In this document: piece by piece, positions 6,771 through 10,136 of the stretch | Layout: every line of letters starts with the position of its first letter | How positions within the stretch are numbered: the stretch's first letter is position 1 | NCBI GenBank assembly: GCA_947479185.1 | Contig: CANJYY010000064.1 | Location: 1 to 10,136 of the forward strand | DNA: 10,136 bases | Direction: 5' to 3' | Source: Caulobacteraceae bacterium | GTDB taxonomy: Bacteria; Pseudomonadota; Alphaproteobacteria; Caulobacterales; Caulobacteraceae | Translations under genes and position numbers: made by a program | The notes under the pieces: generated by a model | Told to the model about the DNA's origin: nothing | The model's database searches: none | The model's input: the letters and a program-made list of their open reading frames with translations, nothing else

Positions 6771-7283
6771 CGGTCGCGTCAGCTTCCGCATCAGCTCGAT
6801 CTTGCGCGCCGCCAGCCGGGCGCCCAGGGCGGCCATGTCCATGTCGGTCCGCAGGCAGGCCGGAAACAGCGCCTCTTCCTCCTCGGCGGCATGGCGCATG
6901 AATATCTGCCTGAGCATGCGGATCCGGGCCTCGTAGAGCGGCTCGCCGACGTTCATCCGCTCGATCTCGGCGATCAGCGCCTTCGTCGCGGCATGATCCC
7001 CGACGGCGCCTTCGATCAGGGATTCCTGGTTTGAGTTCAGAGCCGCCCGCGATGCGGGATAGAAGATCTCGTCCTCGATCTGGGTGTGAACCCGTAACGC
7101 GACACAGATCTTCTCTGCGAGCTTCGCCTTGCGGGGCAGAGGATCGGTGTTCTCGTAATCGGCGAACCAGGCGGCGATGTCCCGGTGATCGGTCGTCAGC
7201 AGCCCGATCGCGTTCGGCGTGGGCGTGCTGTCGGGGGGAGAGGCGGGGGCGGTCTTGCCTTTGCCGGACTCTGGCGCGGCCAT
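6750..7283 (-). CDS. Hemerythrin-like HHE-domain protein
   Basis: This is a 177-residue cytoplasmic protein. ATG 7283 was chosen because GGAGAAG lies about 6 bases upstream and because residues further upstream are shadow sequence antisense to the ThiO gene. The first ~24 residues are Pro/Ser/Thr-rich and probably disordered. A four-helix hemerythrin domain follows with all expected metal ligands visible: His33, His66-xxx-Glu70, His97 and His131-xxx-Glu135. Such proteins bind a di-iron centre and are linked to oxygen, nitric oxide or redox sensing, or to iron handling. The C-terminal part (ALGARLAARKIELMRKLTR) looks helical. The gene stands alone, convergent with the receptor (7 bases apart) and divergent from the FAD oxidase, so genomic context does not define its role. 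Confidence 0.88.
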   Translation of the reverse strand: MAAPESGKGKTAPASPPDSTPTPNAIGLLTTDHRDIAAWFADYENTDPLPRKAKLAEKICVALRVHTQIEDEIFYPASRAALNSNQESLIEGAVGDHAATKALIAEIERMNVGEPLYEARIRMLRQIFMRHAAEEEEALFPACLRTDMDMAALGARLAARKIELMRKLTRPGGHPVM

Positions 7284-7385
7284 GGCGACTTCTCCGGGGG
7301 GCTGTGGTGGATCAATTCTTGGCCCCCGTGGTGGGTTCCTGTCGCCGACGCTTGACGTGACGCGTGCGGATCGGTGTTTGGGGCC
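7284..7385. promoter_or_regulatory. Divergent intergenic region between hemerythrin and ThiO-like genes
   Basis: These 102 bases must hold promoters for both divergent genes unless they are driven from elsewhere. Two GTGGTGG copies (7304-7310 and 7328-7334) are spaced 24 bases start to start. GGGGGC at 7297-7302 can pair with GCCCCC at 7322-7327 and would lie in the hemerythrin leader. TTGACG at 7352-7357 resembles a -35 box towards the + gene, but no convincing -10 follows. No operator of a known regulator is recognisable. Confidence 0.3.
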
Positions 7386-8363
7386 ATGACGACGGGAAAC
7401 GGTGCGGGCGTGACGGTGGCGGGGGCGGGCGCGCTCGGGCTGTGCATCGCCCTTCAGCTGGCGCGCGCGGGCCGCCGGGTGACGGTCTGTGACCCGGCGC
7501 CGGTGGGGGACAACGCCTCGGGCGTCGCGGCCGGCATGCTGGCCCCGGTGTTCGAGACCCTGCTCGATCCGCAGGGCGACGACGAACTGACCTTCCTGCG
7601 GATGGCGCGGGACCTCTGGCCGGCTTTCGCGGCCACGCCCATCGACCGGTTCGGCGCCGTCTATCGCGGCGAGCGGGCGGACGCGGTGCGGGCGCAGCTC
7701 GACGCCCTCGGCGTGGATTGGCGCGACACGGCCGACGGTCCGCTGACCCCGGAGGATTGGCGACTGGACGCCGGCGCGACGATGACCCGGCTCTACGTTC
7801 TCAATGAACAGGCGGGCGTTCGCTTCGAGACCCGCGCGGCGACCGGGGACGACGCCGGTCTCACGGTGCTCGCGACCGGCGCGGGCGGCGCCGGCCTGGC
7901 CCCGGAGCTGGCCTGCCTGACACCGATCAAGGGCCATATCCTGCGCCTCGCGGGCGGGCCGTCCGAAGGCCCCGTGCTGCGCGGCGACGGCGTCTATCTC
8001 TGTCCGGATCCCGCCGGCGCGCTGCTCGGCGCGACGATGGAGACGGGCGTCGACGACCGTCGGGTTGATCCCGGGCAGGTCGATGGTCTGCGGGCGCGCG
8101 GCGAGCGTCTGTATCCGGGTCTGGGCGCCCTGCGCGCCCGCGCCGACGTGGGGGTTCGCGCCGGCACGCCCGACGGCCTGCCGATGGTCGGCTGGAGCGC
8201 CCGGCCGGGGACGCTGCTGGCCGTCGGGGCGCGCCGCAACGGCTGGCTGCTGGCCCCGCTTGTCGCCCGAACCATCGCGGCCTATGTCGCGGGCGACGAT
8301 CCCGGACCCTACGCCGCGCGGCTCGATCCGCGCCGGTTCGACAACGAGAGCGAGACCCCATGA
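7386..8363 (+). CDS. thiO: FAD-dependent glycine/D-amino-acid oxidase family protein, ThiO-like
   Basis: This is a 325-residue protein of the DAO superfamily. Residues 9-18 hold the FAD dinucleotide motif (VTVAGAGALG, GxGxxG at 13-18), followed by an acidic end of the second strand (VTVCDP). GVAAGMLAP after it is a typical ThiO signature, as is PIKGHILRL mid-protein. Arg258 in VRAGTPDG matches the carboxylate-binding Arg of glycine oxidase, and RRNGWLLAP (Arg284) matches its C-terminal FAD/substrate loop. ThiO oxidises glycine to iminoglycine for the thiazole ring of thiamine. No thiS, thiG or thiE is in view, and the gene overlaps an acyl-CoA dehydrogenase, so a different amine substrate is possible. 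ATG 7386 is preferred to GTG 7374 because the motif begins soon after it; the Shine-Dalgarno is weak for both. Confidence 0.78.
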   Translation: MTTGNGAGVTVAGAGALGLCIALQLARAGRRVTVCDPAPVGDNASGVAAGMLAPVFETLLDPQGDDELTFLRMARDLWPAFAATPIDRFGAVYRGERADAVRAQLDALGVDWRDTADGPLTPEDWRLDAGATMTRLYVLNEQAGVRFETRAATGDDAGLTVLATGAGGAGLAPELACLTPIKGHILRLAGGPSEGPVLRGDGVYLCPDPAGALLGATMETGVDDRRVDPGQVDGLRARGERLYPGLGALRARADVGVRAGTPDGLPMVGWSARPGTLLAVGARRNGWLLAPLVARTIAAYVAGDDPGPYAARLDPRRFDNESETP

Positions 8364-9529
8364 GCAGCTTCTGGCCGACGGAAGAACAGCAGGCCATCCG
8401 CGAGGCGGTGGGCCGCATCTGCGCTGACTTCGACGACGAGTACTGGCGCCGCACCGACGAGACCGGCGAGTTCCCCGAGGCCTTCGCCAGGGCTATGGCC
8501 GACGGCGGCTGGCTGGGCATCGCCATGCCGGAAGAGTACGGCGGCGCGGGCCTGGGGCTGACCGAAGCGACGCATGTCATGCAGACCGTCACCCAGTCGG
8601 GCGCGGGCTTCACCGGCGCCAGCGCCATCCACCTGAACATCTTCGGCCTGATGCCGGTGGTGAAGTTCGGCACGGACGCGCAGAAGGCCCGCCACCTGCC
8701 GCGGATCATCGCCGGCGAGGACAAGGCCTGTTTCGCCGTCACCGAGCCGAACTCCGGCCTCGACACGGCCAATCTGGAGACCCGCGCGGAGAAGACCGGC
8801 GACGGCTACGTCATCAACGGCCGGAAGATCTGGACCACCATGGCGCAGCGCGCCAACAAGATCCTGATCATCGCCCGCACCACGCCGAAGGATCAGACGG
8901 CCAAGCCGATGCAGGGTCTGTCGCTGTTCTACACCGACTTCGACCGGGCAAAGATCGACGCCAGGCCCATCCCGAAAATGGGGCGCAAGGCCGTCGAATG
9001 TAACATGCTCTTCATCGAGGACCTGCAGGTCCCGGCCGAGGACCTGATCGGCGAGGAAGGCAAGGGCTTCCAGTATCTGATCAGCGGCCTGAACCCCGAG
9101 CGGGTGCTGTTCGGGGCTGAGGCCGTGGGCCTGGGCCGCGCGGCTCTGGCCAAGGCCGCGACCTACGCCAATGAGCGCGTCGTCTTCGGCCGGCCGATCG
9201 GCCAGAACCAGGGCGTCCAGCATCCGCTGGCCAAGGCCTGGGTCGAGCTGGAGGCGGCCGACCTGCTGGCCTTCAAGGCCGCCGCCCTCTACGACGCCGG
9301 CCGCGACTGCGGGGCCGAGGCCAACGCCGCCAAATACCTCGGCGCCGAGGCGGGCTTCCGCGCCTGCGAGGCCTCGCTGCTGGCCCACGGCGGCATGGGC
9401 TACGCCAAGGAATACGACGTCGAGCGCTACTTCCGCGAATCCATGATCGCCCGCATCGCGCCCGTCAGCCGCGAGATGATCCTCAACTTCGTCGCCGAGA
9501 AGGTCCTGGGCCTGCCGAAGAGCTACTGA
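8360..9529 (+). CDS. Acyl-CoA dehydrogenase family protein
   Basis: This is a 389-residue flavoenzyme of normal family length. It overlaps the preceding gene by 4 bp (ATGA), implying translational coupling. It has the N-terminal helical domain (with GWLGIAMPEEYGGAGLGL), the FAD/acyl-CoA motif CFAVTEPNSGLDT, the strand motif GYVINGRKIWTT, the C-terminal dimer/FAD motif RVVFGRPIGQNQGVQHPLA, and HGGMGYAKEYDVERYFRE. It should oxidise an acyl-CoA to the 2-enoyl-CoA and pass electrons to ETF. At the usual C-terminal catalytic position the sequence reads RIAPVS (Ala367, Pro368) instead of YEGT. A Glu is present instead at position 247 in LNPERVLF, matching the location of the base in long-chain and isovaleryl-CoA dehydrogenases. 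Chain-length or branched specificity cannot be assigned from sequence alone. Confidence 0.93.
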   Translation: MSSFWPTEEQQAIREAVGRICADFDDEYWRRTDETGEFPEAFARAMADGGWLGIAMPEEYGGAGLGLTEATHVMQTVTQSGAGFTGASAIHLNIFGLMPVVKFGTDAQKARHLPRIIAGEDKACFAVTEPNSGLDTANLETRAEKTGDGYVINGRKIWTTMAQRANKILIIARTTPKDQTAKPMQGLSLFYTDFDRAKIDARPIPKMGRKAVECNMLFIEDLQVPAEDLIGEEGKGFQYLISGLNPERVLFGAEAVGLGRAALAKAATYANERVVFGRPIGQNQGVQHPLAKAWVELEAADLLAFKAAALYDAGRDCGAEANAAKYLGAEAGFRACEASLLAHGGMGYAKEYDVERYFRESMIARIAPVSREMILNFVAEKVLGLPKSY

Positions 9530-9540
9530 CCCGGGGACCT

Positions 9541-9558
9541 GTACCGAAGGTACGTTTT
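9541..9558 (+). terminator. Short intrinsic terminator after the acyl-CoA dehydrogenase
   Basis: GTACC (9541-9545), a GAA loop and GGTAC (9549-9553) form a 5-bp stem followed by G and four T residues (9555-9558). It begins 11 bases after the stop codon. The short stem makes it a modest candidate. Confidence 0.4.
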
Positions 9559-9578
9559 CCCTGCCGCTGCAAGGTGAT

Positions 9579-9606
9579 GGGGACACGCCCTGAAGGGTAT
9601 GTCCCC
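9579..9606. terminator. Hairpin between convergent genes, possible bidirectional terminator
   Basis: GGGGACA (9579-9585) pairs with TGTCCCC (9600-9606). Inside, CCC and GGG close a TGAA loop, making a two-part stem with an internal loop. It lies between the acyl-CoA dehydrogenase and the convergent TonB-family gene. There is no T-run on either side. It may also be a dispersed intergenic repeat, which a genome search would show. Confidence 0.4.
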
Positions 9607-9613
9607 GCTCATC

Positions 9614-10136
9614 CTACGCCGGCAGGTCGAAGCGGACCGGGATCTTGACCACCGCGCCGTCGACCGCCTGGCCGCCGACCGTCTGCGGCTTCATGCGGAA
9701 GTAGGGGGCCAGCTTGAGGGCCGCCTTGCCGAAGGCGAAGTCGGACGGGTCTTCGGAGACCACCTGACAGCCTCCGACCGTGCCGTTGGCGGCGACGATG
9801 CAGGCCAGCGTCGCCTTGCCCGCCACGCCCAGGCGCTGGGCCCTGTCAGGGAAGACGCGGGCCATCTGTTCGGCGCTGGGTTTGCGGATCCAGTCGGGCC
9901 GGACGATCATCGGCGTTTCAGGAACGACGACGCCGGTCAGGTCGCTGGTGATCGGCCCGGTATCCAGGGTGGAGATCGGGCCCACCACGGTCTCGTTGCC
10001 GGACGAGGGATTGGCCGCGATCGTCTCGACCGTGGCCGGAACATCGGCGACCGGGTCGTGGATGTTGATCGCCGTCTGCGGGCGGGTCTCGACCGGCTTG
10101 ACCGCGTTCGCGACCGGCTTGGGCGGATCATGCGGC
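9614..10136 (-). CDS. TonB C-terminal-domain protein (energy transducer TonB family), partial
   Basis: The frame stays open to the right edge, so the N-terminus (normally a single membrane helix) is missing and about 173 residues are visible. The first visible residues (PHDPPKPV, then KPVETRP) are the proline/lysine-rich periplasmic spacer typical of TonB. The last ~90 residues form the TonB C-terminal fold: [38 protein letters not shown] and a final strand ending [10 protein letters not shown]. Two cysteines in that domain, about a dozen residues apart, could form a disulfide. TonB proteins couple the proton motive force via ExbB/ExbD to outer-membrane receptors. Whether this one serves the receptor at 4751-6742 cannot be told from sequence. 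It could instead be a TonB-like domain protein with another role, since no ExbB/D is in view. Confidence 0.85.
   Translation of the reverse strand, partial: PHDPPKPVANAVKPVETRPQTAINIHDPVADVPATVETIAANPSSGNETVVGPISTLDTGPITSDLTGVVVPETPMIVRPDWIRKPSAEQMARVFPDRAQRLGVAGKATLACIVAANGTVGGCQVVSEDPSDFAFGKAALKLAPYFRMKPQTVGGQAVDGAVVKIPVRFDLPA

Noticed and set aside
7352..7380. TTGACG as a -35 box for the ThiO-like gene
   Set aside because: No acceptable -10 sequence is found 16-18 bases downstream, and the spacing would place the transcript start at or beyond the start codon.
7284..7937. Long N-terminal extension of the hemerythrin protein
   Set aside because: It is antisense to the ThiO-like gene, and a good Shine-Dalgarno precedes ATG 7283.
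8309..9586. A 425-codon open frame on the - strand opposite the acyl-CoA dehydrogenase
   Set aside because: Shadow of a well-supported + strand gene; composition is Leu/Gly/Asp/Val-rich repetitive sequence without domain motifs.

Overview
The window looks like ordinary chromosomal DNA from a high-GC alphaproteobacterium, most likely of the Caulobacterales (Caulobacter / Phenylobacterium / Brevundimonas type). This rests on the strong G/C third-position bias, the TonB-dependent receptor and TonB-family gene, the GTG/ATG start-stop overlaps and the style of the intergenic palindromes. The assignment is inference, since no marker gene is present. I see no rRNA, tRNA, CRISPR array or mobile element.

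Left part (1-6742, + strand): five genes run in one direction. The first is the 3' end of a parallel beta-helix protein. It overlaps by 4 bp a diheme c-type cytochrome lipoprotein of the SO_2930 family; these two families form a recurring gene pair of unknown function. After a short palindromic intergenic repeat comes an integral-membrane acyltransferase-3 protein, whose Shine-Dalgarno and start codon lie inside that repeat. Then comes a complete type II (quinohemoprotein) PQQ-dependent alcohol dehydrogenase with a C-terminal cytochrome c domain and, unusually, a lipobox. Seven bases later follows a TonB-dependent outer-membrane receptor that has a clear TonB box but no visible signal peptide. 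I infer a periplasmic/outer-membrane module: the dehydrogenase oxidises an alcohol and passes electrons to its own heme and perhaps to the diheme lipoprotein, while the receptor may import the PQQ cofactor or a substrate.

Middle (6750-8363): a hemerythrin-like HHE protein on the - strand converges on the receptor, and both stop codons fall in one inverted repeat. It is divergent from a ThiO/DAO-type FAD amine oxidase on the + strand across a 102-bp gap.

Right part (8360-10136): the FAD oxidase overlaps an acyl-CoA dehydrogenase by 4 bp (ATGA), so the two are probably co-translated. Its catalytic glutamate appears to be in the long-chain/isovaleryl position rather than the usual C-terminal one. 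Two hairpins then separate it from a convergent TonB C-terminal-domain gene that runs off the right edge.

Most genes are recognisable families. The items most worth a second look are the PQQ dehydrogenase-receptor pair, the receptor's missing export signal, the beta-helix/diheme pair beside them, and the repeat-borne translation start of the acyltransferase.
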